Part shown: one piece after another, positions 9,662 to 19,186 of the stretch
Position numbering within the stretch: the first letter of the stretch is position 1
Layout: each line of letters starts with the position of its first letter
Source of the DNA: JANJTB01 sp032027125
Lineage (GTDB): Bacteria; Bacteroidota; Ignavibacteria; Kapaibacteriales; UBA2268
Length of the DNA stretch: 64,000 bases
Direction of reading: 5' to 3'
NCBI GenBank assembly: GCA_032027125.1
Contig: JAVSMQ010000001.1
Span: 3,276,350-3,340,349 of the forward strand
Position numbers and translations under genes: made by a program
Notes under the pieces: generated by a model
What the model saw: only the letters and a program-made list of their open reading frames with translations
Databases searched by the model: none
What the model was told of the DNA's origin: nothing

Positions 9662-9951
9662 AAAATTTCCTCATTTTCAATTTTAAGTTTACTTGTAAAA
9701 TATGCAGTAATTACAAAACCATCTTCCTCTGAAAGTTCTTTATAAACTACTGACATATATTTTTTATCACGAATTTCTCTTAATGCTATTTTAGCTTCCC
9801 CATATCCTCTTATAACAAAATCAGGAAATTCCAATGTATCAATAATATCATCATAATAGCCGGATAAATCATCGTGGTTTTCAACAATATGAAACCATCG
9901 TTCTTCCGTCATTCTTATTGGTACTTTATTTACAGAGTTAATAGTTTTCAA
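9643..9951 (-). CDS. Small nuclease-like protein, candidate toxin paired with DUF2283
   Basis: 102 residues. It starts with VPIRMTEERWFHIVENHDDL, then a predicted strand-rich half with KIALREIRDKKYMSVVYKEL and FVITAYFTSKL. The MTxERWxHIxxxH start and a late YFTSKL strand resemble phage-related RelE/Barnase/EndoU-like (PBECR-type) proteins seen beside DUF2283. I recognise the arrangement rather than a proven activity. It overlaps the DUF2283 gene by 19 bp, with toxin-like gene first. Alternative: a non-toxic accessory pair. Confidence 0.6.
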   Translation of the reverse strand: MKTINSVNKVPIRMTEERWFHIVENHDDLSGYYDDIIDTLEFPDFVIRGYGEAKIALREIRDKKYMSVVYKELSEEDGFVITAYFTSKLKIENEEILWKAQQ

Positions 9952-10028
9952 ATATTTTTACTTCAATTTTAGTAGCTAATAGTGATTTAATCTTGATTTA
10001 AAAATAACAAAATTCTATAATTGAAAAA

Positions 10029-11183
10029 CTACTGTTCCGGCTGAAATGCGTGAATCTCTTTCAGCAACTCAGAAACAATATCCGCTTCAGGTACATAACG
10101 GAGCGGTACGCCCTTTCTAAACAACAAGCCCTTGCCTTTCGCGGCTGCAACGCCTAAATCGGCTTCACGGGCTTCTCCGGGACCGTTTACGGCACACCCG
10201 AGTATTGATACTGTCATTGGCTTTTTAATATCTTTAACTGCTTCTTCAATCTGTTCGGTTATTTTGAATAAATCAACATCGAGCCGTCCGCAGGTAGGGC
10301 AGGAGATGATTTCGACATTACGCTGGGCATATCCGAGTGTACGTAAAATTTCTTTACCGACTTCGACCTCTCTTTCGGGTTCATCCGTAAGCGAAACTCT
10401 GATTGTATCGCCAATTCCTTCAGCAAGTAATGTTCCGATACCTATAGCCGATTTGATTGTGCCTACGCGTATTCTTCCTGCTTCTGTAACACCGAGGTGG
10501 AGGGGAAAATCTGTACGTTCGGCAATTAATCTGTAAGCTTCAATCATCAGTGGAACAGATGTTGACTTTACGGAAATAATCAAGTCTTCAAAACCGAATT
10601 CCTGTGAAATACGGACGTGCTTCATTGCCGATTCATAAAGAGCCTCGGCGGTAGGATAACCATATTTATCCAAAATTTCCTGGTCAAGCGAACCGGAATT
10701 TACACCGATTCTTATCGGAATACCGCGCTGCTTGGCTGCCATCAGTACTTTTTGCACTCTCTCAACTTTACCTATATTGCCCGGATTAATCCTGACTTTT
10801 GCAACACCTGCTTCAATAGCCTTCAGGGCAAATGTATAGTTAAAATGAATGTCTGCTACTATCGGCACATCTACCATTCTTACTATATCGGCAATTGCCT
10901 CGGATGCATCTTTGTTATTAACGGTTACTCTGACAATATCCACACCGGCTTCCTGACATCTTCTGATTTGTGCAACAGTTGCTGCAACGTCAGAAGTTTT
11001 GGTTTTTGTCATTGTCTGAACGGAAATCGGCGAACCTCCGCCAACCGGAATTCCGCCAATCATTATTTTCCTTGATGTCCTTCTCTGATATCTGCCGGCG
11101 GATTGAATAACGTTTCCGTTTTTATGATGTGCACCCGGACTTCCGACCACAGTCAATCCAAGCTCTTCGTTAATTAATTCCAT
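10029..11183 (-). CDS. ispG: 4-hydroxy-3-methylbut-2-enyl diphosphate synthase (MEP pathway)
   Basis: 384 residues, the short bacterial form of IspG (GcpE). It reduces MEcPP to HMBPP with a [4Fe-4S] cluster, so the organism makes isoprenoids by the MEP pathway. Visible: the TIM-barrel start GGGSPISVQTMTKTKT, VADIHFNYTFAL, VRINPGNIG, LGVTEAGRIRVGTIKSAIGIG, and cluster cysteines in IISCPTCGRLDVD and ILGCAVNGPGEA. It lies 30 bp downstream of the rhomboid gene on the same strand, possibly cotranscribed. Confidence 0.97.
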   Translation of the reverse strand: MELINEELGLTVVGSPGAHHKNGNVIQSAGRYQRRTSRKIMIGGIPVGGGSPISVQTMTKTKTSDVAATVAQIRRCQEAGVDIVRVTVNNKDASEAIADIVRMVDVPIVADIHFNYTFALKAIEAGVAKVRINPGNIGKVERVQKVLMAAKQRGIPIRIGVNSGSLDQEILDKYGYPTAEALYESAMKHVRISQEFGFEDLIISVKSTSVPLMIEAYRLIAERTDFPLHLGVTEAGRIRVGTIKSAIGIGTLLAEGIGDTIRVSLTDEPEREVEVGKEILRTLGYAQRNVEIISCPTCGRLDVDLFKITEQIEEAVKDIKKPMTVSILGCAVNGPGEAREADLGVAAAKGKGLLFRKGVPLRYVPEADIVSELLKEIHAFQPEQ

Positions 11184-11213
11184 TAATATTTCAAAATTAA
11201 TCTGATAAAAAAG

Positions 11214-12194
11214 TTAAAGTGTTTTGCTCAATTGCGTTAATATATGTTTTTCTCTTTCAGTGAGATTTTGATAACCGGATGCAGAAATTTTATCTAAAAT
11301 TGTATCTATCTTCATCTGAGTAATTTCTTCGCCGTCAATTATATATTTTTTTTGATTTGATTCAATACTAATTGCCGGTGCAGGTACTTCTTTTACTGTT
11401 TTCCATGACATTTGAAAAACGGGTGCTGCCTTTGGTTTTGAATAAGTATTTGAATAATCTCCTGATGTTTCCGTACCGTAACTGTTGTCATATACCTGAC
11501 CGCCTGAAAGCCATCCGACTAATTTTTCAAATCCGACCTGCTTACCATACTTAAGCAGTATAAAACCTGTCAGCGCGCCGCCGAGATGTGCAAAATGTGC
11601 AACTCCGCTTGAACCGCTTACACCGTTTATTAGCTCAATACCTGCAAAAATCATAACGAAGTATTTTGCAGGAATGGGTATAAAAAGAGGGAACATAAAT
11701 ATCTGACGGTTGGGATATGTCATTCCAAATGCCAGCAGCAGTCCATATACAGCACCTGATGCACCAATCGCAGGAAGTACTTTTCCACCGATAAGAGGCA
11801 TAACCGCCATGTGAATTATTGCAGCTCCGATACCGGCTAAAATATAATAAAGAAAAAATCTTTTTGGTCCCCATTTAATCTCAAGTTCACTGCCAAACAT
11901 CCATAAAGCAAACATATTCATAAATAAATGCCAAAAGTCTGCATGCATAAACTGATATGTTATTAATTGCCATGGATAAAATTGATAATCGCCTGCTGAA
12001 AAAGATAAGTTATTCAAATTAATCTGCCACAAAGCAAAATATTGAATTACTTTGTCTATTAGAGGGACTCCGTTAAAAGTTAATGTACCGATAAAAAAAT
12101 GCTGTATTAAAAATACTGCTATGTTTGCTATTAACAAACTTTTAATGACTGGGGGGAACATTCCTGAACCCTTTATATTACCAAATCCGCTCAT
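11214..12194 (-). CDS. Rhomboid-family intramembrane serine protease
   Basis: 326 residues with about six membrane segments, then a roughly 100-residue soluble tail. Catalytic features: HADFWHLFMNMFALW (loop-1 HxxxHxxxN-like), the serine motif GASGAVYG with Ser146, and AHFAHLGGALTG with His203. The tail ends ILDKISASGYQNLTEREKHILTQLS, a helical C-terminal region often found in Bacteroidota rhomboids. It would cut membrane proteins within the bilayer; substrates are unknown. It precedes ispG. Confidence 0.9.
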   Translation of the reverse strand: MSGFGNIKGSGMFPPVIKSLLIANIAVFLIQHFFIGTLTFNGVPLIDKVIQYFALWQINLNNLSFSAGDYQFYPWQLITYQFMHADFWHLFMNMFALWMFGSELEIKWGPKRFFLYYILAGIGAAIIHMAVMPLIGGKVLPAIGASGAVYGLLLAFGMTYPNRQIFMFPLFIPIPAKYFVMIFAGIELINGVSGSSGVAHFAHLGGALTGFILLKYGKQVGFEKLVGWLSGGQVYDNSYGTETSGDYSNTYSKPKAAPVFQMSWKTVKEVPAPAISIESNQKKYIIDGEEITQMKIDTILDKISASGYQNLTEREKHILTQLSKTL

Positions 12195-12267
12195 AATCTA
12201 CTTATATCCTGAAATTTTTCTTGATAGACGTTGAAATTATGTTTGAATTGCTTTTGATGGTATTTCT

Positions 12268-12633
12268 CTAATTGAGATTGATATTCTCAAATTTATTACT
12301 TTCAATCAAATTGATTGTATGTGTCCGGTATGATACCCAGTAATATATGAAATCTTTCCAAGCCTGTCTTAATCTCTCGGGGTCTTCCTCACAGAAATGA
12401 AGTGCCACCTGAGTATTATGAAGTGAATATATCAATTCATCCTTGATATTTCTCCCGTTGAGTTTTCCCGTAATGATATAAGGAAAGACTGCAATCAATT
12501 TATGATAACCATCAATCAAGCATTGAATAGATGAATGAATATTGTTGTCATACAGTCCGTAATCAATAAAAAAATCAATCAGCTTCTTTGTGGCAGGGAT
12601 TGTTGATTCAAGATAATTCATACTAAACATCAT
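12268..12633 (-). CDS. Hypothetical helical protein
   Basis: About 121 residues from the ATG at 12633, which has AAAGAAAG just upstream. The frame is open further upstream to 12711, but that part is AT-rich and looks non-coding. The sequence is predicted mostly helical, with DFFIDYGLYDNN, CLIDGYHKLIAVFPYIITGKLNG and DPERLRQAWKDFIYYWVSYRTH. I do not recognise a family. The helix-rich pattern with conserved-looking His and Trp could suit a four-helix bundle, but that is only a shape argument. Confidence 0.55.
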   Translation of the reverse strand: MMFSMNYLESTIPATKKLIDFFIDYGLYDNNIHSSIQCLIDGYHKLIAVFPYIITGKLNGRNIKDELIYSLHNTQVALHFCEEDPERLRQAWKDFIYYWVSYRTHTINLIESNKFENINLN

Positions 12634-13065
12634 TAATTCTTTCTTTTGCAAAGAAAAATTAAAACAAAACTGGACATTTTGAGTGAATATATTTTTTAGA
12701 TTTTTATACAATTATACACTATAATTTTTTTCGGTTGATAAAAATAATTTCAACACTATTTAAAAATAAAGAACTTACAATATTTTTGTCTTATATGTTC
12801 GGACTATTTGAACTTTAAGTTCATCTTTCCAAATCTCTATTTGCTGCCAAATTGATATACATAAATCACAAAACAAAAGTAATAAATTTTATCTAAATAT
12901 AATCATAAAAAAAAAATATTTCTGATAAATTAATTATTTTGTTGAAAATTGTAATATTTTTCCAAAATGAGCGATAAAAAATTATACGTGATTTTGATAA
13001 ATTATTCAATAGTGACGATAAGTCTGTTTATCATTTTATTACCATGTTTCCACTTTAAATAAAAT
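12634..13065. other. AT-rich intergenic region
   Basis: No coding frame is supported between the hypothetical gene and the metalloprotease. The stretch is strongly AT-rich with several poly-A/T runs. The only structured element found is the short palindrome at 12809-12823, listed separately. Confidence 0.5.
12809..12823. promoter_or_regulatory. Perfect 7+1+7 palindrome, possible operator
   Basis: TGAACTT-T-AAGTTCA is a perfect inverted repeat with a single-base centre in otherwise structureless AT-rich DNA, about 180 bp upstream of the 12633 start on the minus strand. It resembles a dimeric-regulator site. A palindrome this AT-rich can arise by chance, so the assignment is weak. Confidence 0.25.
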
Positions 13066-13755
13066 TTACACATCACAATACCTGCCGTTTTCAGCCAGCC
13101 AGTTAATATTTTTTTTATAATCAGGGACAATCTTTTCGACTATAGCCCAGAATTTGTCGGAGTGATTATGTTCGACAGTGTGGGCAAGTTCATGAATTAT
13201 CACATAATCAATTACTTCAGGCGGAGCCATAACCAATCTCCATGCAAGATTAATCGTTCCGCTGCTTGAGCACGACCCCCATCTCCCTTTAGCAGGTGAT
13301 ATTTTTACATTTCTGATTTTGAAATCGTGCTTTTTGGCAAGTTCAAAAATGCGGTGTGCAAGATGATTCCATGCTAGATTTTTATATAATGCGGAAATAT
13401 AATTGGCTGCATCATTGCGGCAGGTCTCAGTAAGATAAAATGTACCGTTTTCATATTGAACGGCATGAGGAGAATCATTTACAATTTTAAGCTCCCGCTG
13501 AATTCCGAGATAAAGAAATTTTTCTCCTTCTGTATAAGTCCTTTCCGGCAGTTTGGCAGAGATAACCTTCAGTTTACTTTTTATTATCCAGTCTCTTTTC
13601 GACTCGACAAACCTGTTAATCTCTGATATTTGGGCATAATGCGGTGCCTTGATTACAACTTTTGCGTCCTTGTTGATTAACAGAGAAAGTCTTTTGCCTT
13701 TAACTCTTTGCAGTTCATCAACAATAGAATCTATTTTAATTGTTTTTATTGACAT
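13066..13755 (-). CDS. YgjP/SprT-like zinc metallopeptidase (DUF45)
   Basis: About 229 residues from the ATG at 13755 (MSIKTIKIDS). A longer frame beginning TTG at 13791 would overlap a -7-like TATGTTTG element, so the shorter start is preferred. The DUF45/WLM signature is intact: SPAKGRWGSCSSSGTINLAWRL followed by the zinc motif VIIHELAHTVEHNHSDKFW (HELAH plus downstream His). The N-terminus has the family's strand-rich RLSLLINKDAKVVIKAPHYA. A cytoplasmic metalloprotease is predicted; the physiological substrate is not known. Divergent from hflX. Confidence 0.87.
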   Translation of the reverse strand: MSIKTIKIDSIVDELQRVKGKRLSLLINKDAKVVIKAPHYAQISEINRFVESKRDWIIKSKLKVISAKLPERTYTEGEKFLYLGIQRELKIVNDSPHAVQYENGTFYLTETCRNDAANYISALYKNLAWNHLAHRIFELAKKHDFKIRNVKISPAKGRWGSCSSSGTINLAWRLVMAPPEVIDYVIIHELAHTVEHNHSDKFWAIVEKIVPDYKKNINWLAENGRYCDV

Positions 13756-13848
13756 TTTAAAATCATATTTTTGTAAATCGTATATGTACAAACATAAATG
13801 ATTTTTTTCATTTAGATATTAGAAATTAATTTTTAGAAGCAGGTATTC

Positions 13849-15120
13849 TTGACAGAAAGTACAGAATTTATCGAAAAAGCAGTAATCATCTCAGTTATAA
13901 GAAAAGGTTCGGATCGTGCAATCAGCGATGAGCATTTGGATGAACTGGAGTTTTTGGTACAGACCGCAGGTGCAGAGATTATAGAGCGGTTCGTTCAGGA
14001 GCTTGCAAAGCCCAATTCTTCTACATTGGTAGGGTCGGGTAAAGCTGAGGAGATTAAGGAGTACATCAAAGAAAACTCAGCTAATCTTGCAATCTTTGAT
14101 GATGATTTATCACCTGTTCAGGTAAGAAATCTTGAAAAAATACTCGAAGTGAAGGTTATTGACCGCAGCGGTTTAATCCTTGATATCTTTGCAAAACATG
14201 CACGTACCAACGAAGCTAAAACTCAGGTTGAGCTTGCCCAGCTTCAATATGTTATGCCCCGTCTAACGAGAATGTGGACTCACTTATCCAAACAGTTCGG
14301 CGGTATCGGCACTAAAGGTCCCGGCGAAACCCAGATAGAGACAGACAGAAGGGCAATCAAGCAAAGGATTCAGATGCTCAAGGAGAAACTTGACGACATC
14401 ACAAGAAATAAGGAAGTCCAACGAAAGAACAGGTCATCATTTCCGAGATTTTCGCTCGTCGGATATACAAATGCCGGCAAATCAACATTGATGAACGTGC
14501 TGACAGATGCAGGAGTTTATGTCGAGAACAAACTTTTTGCAACACTCGACACAACCGTCCGTCAGTTTACTATGCCTGCCGGTATGTCTGCTCTTCTTTC
14601 CGATACTGTAGGTTTCATCCGTAAACTGCCAACCCATTTGATTGCATCATTCAGAAGCACACTTGCCGAAGCAGCCGAGGCTGATGTAATAGTTCATGTT
14701 GTAGATGTTTCTCACCCTTTTTTCAGAGACCAGATTAAAGTGGTTGAGGAAACTCTTGAATCTTTGAAAATAAAAAATAAACCGACAATTCTGGTGTTAA
14801 ACAAGATTGATTTGATTGAGGATTATATCGGTATTAATGCTATTAAGCAGGAGTTTGACAAAAGTATTTTCGTCTCTGCCAAACGTCATATCAACATTCA
14901 GGCTCTTCTCGAAAAGTTTCAGGATGTTTACAACGAACAAAGCAAAGAAATAAAGTTTATTCTGCCCTACAATAGAATGGATATGATAGCCATGCTATAT
15001 AAATGTGCTGAAATAATAACAAAAAATGAGGGTGATGACGGAATTGAATTCTCTGTCCGCGTTCAGCCCGATGATTTAGATTTTTTCAACAATAAATTTG
15101 GCGGATTTATAAAAAAATAG
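13849..15120 (+). CDS. hflX: Ribosome-associated GTPase HflX
   Basis: 423 residues. HflX binds the 50S subunit and splits stalled ribosomes. The N-terminal HflX domain has SSTLVGSGKAEEIKEYI and FDDDLSPVQVRNLE. The linker has QFGGIGTKGPGETQIETDRR, diagnostic for HflX. G motifs: GYTNAGKSTLMN (G1), DTVGFIRKLP (G3) and NKIDL (G4). The start is a TTG (TTGACAGAAAGT) preceded by GCAGGT, unusual among the ATG-starting neighbours. Full length for the family. Confidence 0.95.
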   Translation: MTESTEFIEKAVIISVIRKGSDRAISDEHLDELEFLVQTAGAEIIERFVQELAKPNSSTLVGSGKAEEIKEYIKENSANLAIFDDDLSPVQVRNLEKILEVKVIDRSGLILDIFAKHARTNEAKTQVELAQLQYVMPRLTRMWTHLSKQFGGIGTKGPGETQIETDRRAIKQRIQMLKEKLDDITRNKEVQRKNRSSFPRFSLVGYTNAGKSTLMNVLTDAGVYVENKLFATLDTTVRQFTMPAGMSALLSDTVGFIRKLPTHLIASFRSTLAEAAEADVIVHVVDVSHPFFRDQIKVVEETLESLKIKNKPTILVLNKIDLIEDYIGINAIKQEFDKSIFVSAKRHINIQALLEKFQDVYNEQSKEIKFILPYNRMDMIAMLYKCAEIITKNEGDDGIEFSVRVQPDDLDFFNNKFGGFIKK

Positions 15121-15194
15121 ATTGAAAAATTTGGATAAATAATTAGATATTTTAAATTTATAAAAAATTGAATGAATGAATTCTGCATACAATA

Positions 15195-15290
15195 ACACAC
15201 CCCCTAACCCCCTCTTATTAGAGGGGGAACTAAGATTATATATATCAATGGCTTATTCCCCCTCTATCAAGAGGGGGTTAGGGGGTGTGT
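15195..15290. repeat. C/G-rich nested inverted repeat
   Basis: Left arm 15195-15229 and right arm 15256-15290 are 35-base near-perfect inverted repeats beginning ACACACCCCCTAACCCCC; they differ only around a central ATTA/TCAA position and at the arm end. Each arm also contains its own small hairpin (CCCCCTC...GAGGGGG). The DNA is far richer in C/G than its surroundings. It lies downstream of hflX. It could act as a bidirectional terminator or be a dispersed palindromic element like that at 28157. Confidence 0.8.
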
Positions 15291-15347
15291 AGTGAATTCA
15301 AGCAAAAACTCACTGAATAAGAACTTTTTCCAATTGACATTATACGC

Positions 15348-15497
15348 CGACGGGGGATTAAAGGGGTGGATTTTTTGATTTCCACAATATTATTATTTTG
15401 CAATGAACAATAGAGAATTTTTAGATTTTGTTTTTTTAAGAGATACATGAAGATTACCTGAATTAAAACCCCACCCCCTGCCCCCGCCAGCGGGGGA
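15348..15497. repeat. Second C/G-rich inverted pair downstream of hflX
   Basis: CGACGGGGGATTAAAGGGGTGG near 15348-15369 and CCACCCCCTGCCCCCGCCAGCGGGGG at about 15473-15496 form a looser inverted pair of the same style as the neighbouring element, with about 100 bp between arms. The 3' arm holds a tight CCCCCGCCAGCGGGGG hairpin. The 15121-15624 gap contains no gene; it consists of these repeats and AT-rich spacer. Confidence 0.6.
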
Positions 15498-15624
15498 CAA
15501 TTAGTCACCTGAAAAACTGTCTGCCTTGATTTTTTTCAGAGGAACAAATCTAAAAGTGCGGTCTGATAAGATGGATTTTAGTTAGATATCAATTATTGAA
15601 AGTTTTGACATAATTTCGAATTAA

Positions 15625-18600
15625 ATGAATAAGCAACTTAAAAATATAGAAAAATTACTCAAGCAAAGCGAATCTTTTAAAAATATAATAAGCCGTCTCG
15701 AAACCGAGAGCGAAGTGCGGATAAGAGATGCTGCTGGTTCTCTGCTGAGTTTGATGATTACATCAATAAGCGAAACAACAAACCGTAAAACAGTTTTTGT
15801 ATCGAATAATATTGATAAATTAGATGATATTTATCATGATATAAAACTGATTGGTTTTGAAAGTCCGCTCAATTTGGTTAAAGAGCCGCAAGCAACTTTA
15901 AGAAGCAGGGTTAACAACACAGGCAGCGCCCTTGACTGGCTGATTGAGGGATTGATGTCTTTCAGCAGGAGTGAGTCAGGAATTTTACTCTGCCAACCTG
16001 ACATATTTCAATATCAAATTCCAAGCAATGAAATTGTCGAAGGGCATTACAAAAAGATTGAAAAAGGGCAGACTTTTGATTTTGATTCGTTTATAAAAGA
16101 GTTGATTCTAAACGGGTTCGAGAGAATGGATTACGTTTCGGGTCAGGGACAAATTGCTGTTCGGGGCGGTATAGTTGACTTGTTTCCAATAGGCTGGGAT
16201 AATCCTGTCAGAATTGAATTCTGGGGAAATGACATTGAATCATTAAGGGAATTTGAAGTAATTTCGCAGCGAAGCATTCGTGAATTTGACAGCATTGAGT
16301 ATCTTGACAGTATGTTCAGCGATGGACCTGATAATGAAGATTCCGATAAAAGTGCAATTGATTTCATTGGTGACGATATTCTGCTGATGATTGACGAAAC
16401 TGTTGATACGGAGGAGCTTAATAATATTATAACGGGACATGATTTCAAGAAAATATTCTTAAGTCCTGTAGGAAGTTATAATCTTGGAATTAAATCTTTC
16501 AGACAGCCGCAATTTGCGAGTTCGATAAAATTCTTTATAAGTGAAATGAACAAGTTTGCTGTTGAAAATTATAAAATATTTCTTGCCTGCGAAGGACATA
16601 TTCATCTTGACAGATTCAAAAACCTTGTTTACAGTACTTTAGACGACCAAATTGAGAACGCCGAATCAGATAATTATTTGAGTCCGAAAGTTCGTGAAAA
16701 GCTGCTTATCTGGGACACTGTGTCTTTATCACGGGGATTTTTCAGCGAAGAGCTCAAAGTTGCCTATTATACCGAGCATGAGGTATTTGAAAGACACAGA
16801 ATTTATGATACTCAGCAAAAAAAGAAAAGCAAAGGATTAACTATTAAGGAATTGCAGGACCTGAGAATCGGTGACTATGTTGTTCACGAAGATAAAGGCA
16901 TTGGCATATTCGACGGTTTCCAAACTATTACAATCGCTGATTCAAAACAAGACTGCGCCCGGGTAAGGTTTGCTGACGGAGATATGCTGTATGTTCATTT
17001 GAATTATATCGGCAAATTAAGTAAATACTCTGCTCAGGAAGGTTCGGCTCCGGTACTTACAAAACTCGGTTCCGGAGAATGGCTCAGACGAAGGGCAAAA
17101 ACAAAGAAACGTCTGAAAGATATAGCCCGCGATTTGATAAAACTCTATGCAGAACGCAAAGCTCAGAGAGGATTTGCTTTTCCGGCAGATACAATCTGGC
17201 AGAAGGAATTTGAAGCTGCTTTCATTTATGAAGATACACCCGACCAGGTCTCCTCAACCGAAGATGTCAAATCAGATATGGAAAGTATTTCTCCGATGGA
17301 CAGGCTTGTATGCGGTGATGTAGGATTCGGCAAGACTGAAGTTGCAATAAGGGCTGCATTCAAAGCTGTTCAGGCTGGCAAACAGGTGGCGGTGCTTGTG
17401 CCGACTACGATTCTTGCCCAGCAGCACTATATGTCATTCAAAGACAGATTAAGCAAGTATCCGGTTAATATTGATGTAATTTCCAGATTCCGTTCTAAAA
17501 AAGAGCAGTCGCAGATTACCGAGAAATTGCAACGAGCCGGAATTGATATTTTAATCGGCACTCATAGAATTTTAAGCAAAGATATAATATTTAAAAATCT
17601 TGGTCTGCTTGTGGTTGATGAAGAACACAGATTTGGAGTCAGCCATAAAGAAAAACTCCGTCAGATGAAAGCAAATGTTGATACCTTGACTATGACTGCA
17701 ACACCTATACCGCGAACACTGAACTTTTCGCTTATGGGAGCGCGCGATTTGAGTCTTATCGAGACTCCACCGAGAAACAGAATACCAGTATTAACAGAAA
17801 TTCTTGAGTGGGATAATAATGCTATCGTTCAGGCGATTAACAGCGAAATTGAACGAGGCGGACAGGTATTTTTCGTAAGTGACAGAATTGATGATATTGA
17901 AAAGATTGCCGCCGAAATGAAGACACTGCTGCCGCATCTTAACTTTGCAGTAGGTCACGGGCAGATGAGACCATCCGAACTTGAAGACATTATGGAAAAA
18001 TTCATCGAAGGCAAGTATGATGTACTTGTGGCTACCAAAATAATCGAGTCGGGTATTGATATACCAAATGCAAATACTATTCTGATTAACCGAGCCCACA
18101 ATTTCGGACTGGCAGAGTTATACCAGCTTAGAGGCAGAGTAGGACGCTCTAATGTACAGGCATACTGCTATCTGCTTATTCCGCCTGCTCATAAACTGCC
18201 GCAGAAATCAATTCAAAGGCTGCAGGCAATCGAGGAATTTTCCGAACTTGGCAGCGGATTTAAACTCTCTATGCGTGATATGGAAATTCGCGGTGCAGGA
18301 AATTTACTGGGTGCTGAACAAAGCGGATTTATCATTGATATCGGATTTGAATTATATCAAAAAGTATTGGGCGAAGCAGTTAACGAACTCAAAACAGGTG
18401 AATTTGCAGATATTTTCGGGGATGCTGAAGTTGATGACAAACCCAAATATCTTAATGAAGAAATTGTGATTGAAATTGATGAAGATGCTCTTTTTCCGGC
18501 AGATTATATCAGCGGCGATACAGAAAGATTTATGTATTACAAAAAACTATATACTCTCAATGATAATTTTGAACTTGATGACGTTATCAAAGAAATTACC

Positions 18601-18921
18601 GATAAATACGGAAAACTTCCGAAAGAAGCACGGAATCTGATATTTGTTGTCAGGCTTAGAATTGCTTCAATGGCTACAGGTTTTTCAAGAATTATAGTTA
18701 AAAAAACCAAACTTATTTGTGAATTTCCATCTCGTGATTTAAAAGATTATTATGATGAAGTTTTCCCGCAAATTATTGACTATCTGAACCAGACAGACGG
18801 AATAATGTTAAATCAGAGCAAAGAAAAATTATTTCTCGAAATACCGCTTGATAACAGAAGCCGGGCACTGGAATATATCTGGAAAATAAAGAGAATCATT
18901 GAGATGAGTGGGGAGAAGTAA
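15625..18921 (+). CDS. mfd: Transcription-repair coupling factor
   Basis: 1098 residues, full length. Mfd displaces RNA polymerase stalled at DNA damage and recruits UvrA. Domains in order: UvrB-homology N-terminal region (GQIAVRGGIVDLFPIGWDNPVRIEFWG, about residues 170-200); RNA polymerase-interaction domain (LRIGDYVVHEDKGIGIFDGF, about 415-435); helicase motor with Walker A GDVGFGKTEVAIRAA, box II DEEHRFGVSHKEKLR, TATPIPRTLNFSL, and IIESGIDIPNANTI plus QLRGRVGRS; then the TRCF C-terminal domain. The ATG follows the repeat region without a strong Shine-Dalgarno. Confidence 0.97.
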   Translation: MNKQLKNIEKLLKQSESFKNIISRLETESEVRIRDAAGSLLSLMITSISETTNRKTVFVSNNIDKLDDIYHDIKLIGFESPLNLVKEPQATLRSRVNNTGSALDWLIEGLMSFSRSESGILLCQPDIFQYQIPSNEIVEGHYKKIEKGQTFDFDSFIKELILNGFERMDYVSGQGQIAVRGGIVDLFPIGWDNPVRIEFWGNDIESLREFEVISQRSIREFDSIEYLDSMFSDGPDNEDSDKSAIDFIGDDILLMIDETVDTEELNNIITGHDFKKIFLSPVGSYNLGIKSFRQPQFASSIKFFISEMNKFAVENYKIFLACEGHIHLDRFKNLVYSTLDDQIENAESDNYLSPKVREKLLIWDTVSLSRGFFSEELKVAYYTEHEVFERHRIYDTQQKKKSKGLTIKELQDLRIGDYVVHEDKGIGIFDGFQTITIADSKQDCARVRFADGDMLYVHLNYIGKLSKYSAQEGSAPVLTKLGSGEWLRRRAKTKKRLKDIARDLIKLYAERKAQRGFAFPADTIWQKEFEAAFIYEDTPDQVSSTEDVKSDMESISPMDRLVCGDVGFGKTEVAIRAAFKAVQAGKQVAVLVPTTILAQQHYMSFKDRLSKYPVNIDVISRFRSKKEQSQITEKLQRAGIDILIGTHRILSKDIIFKNLGLLVVDEEHRFGVSHKEKLRQMKANVDTLTMTATPIPRTLNFSLMGARDLSLIETPPRNRIPVLTEILEWDNNAIVQAINSEIERGGQVFFVSDRIDDIEKIAAEMKTLLPHLNFAVGHGQMRPSELEDIMEKFIEGKYDVLVATKIIESGIDIPNANTILINRAHNFGLAELYQLRGRVGRSNVQAYCYLLIPPAHKLPQKSIQRLQAIEEFSELGSGFKLSMRDMEIRGAGNLLGAEQSGFIIDIGFELYQKVLGEAVNELKTGEFADIFGDAEVDDKPKYLNEEIVIEIDEDALFPADYISGDTERFMYYKKLYTLNDNFELDDVIKEITDKYGKLPKEARNLIFVVRLRIASMATGFSRIIVKKTKLICEFPSRDLKDYYDEVFPQIIDYLNQTDGIMLNQSKEKLFLEIPLDNRSRALEYIWKIKRIIEMSGEK

Positions 18922-18925
18922 TAGA

Positions 18926-19186
18926 CTATTCGTAATGAGTCCACATTTTAAGTATTTTAATTTGCTTAGTTTCATCGAAAATTTGATATACCATTCTATG
19001 TTGGTTATTAATTCTTCTGGAAATGAATCCTTTCAATCTTCCTTTCAAAAATTCATATTTCGGTGGGTAAACAAAAGGGTCTTTTGAGATTATTTCAAGC
19101 AGATATTCTACATTTTTCTTTAAACCTGCACTTGCAATCTTTTTTGCATCAATTCGGGCTTGATGAGTATAATATATTTCCCACAT
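18926..19186 (-). CDS. YoeB/Txe-family mRNA interferase toxin
   Basis: 86 residues, the usual YoeB/Txe size. RelE-superfamily features: QARIDAKKIASAGLKKNVEYLLEII at the N-terminus, then PPKYEFLKGRLKGFISRRINNQHRMVYQI with the conserved ERLKG-like and R(R)IxxxHRxVY motifs, ending in the WTHYE tail that carries the catalytic His-Tyr. Expected to cleave mRNA at the ribosome A site. It starts directly after the stop of its antitoxin gene. Convergent with mfd, only 4 bp apart. Confidence 0.9.
   Translation of the reverse strand: MWEIYYTHQARIDAKKIASAGLKKNVEYLLEIISKDPFVYPPKYEFLKGRLKGFISRRINNQHRMVYQIFDETKQIKILKMWTHYE

Noticed and set aside
15278..15508. 76-codon frame in the hflX-mfd gap
   Set aside because: It spans the C/G-rich inverted repeats; the proline/glycine-rich codons are a by-product of the palindromes.
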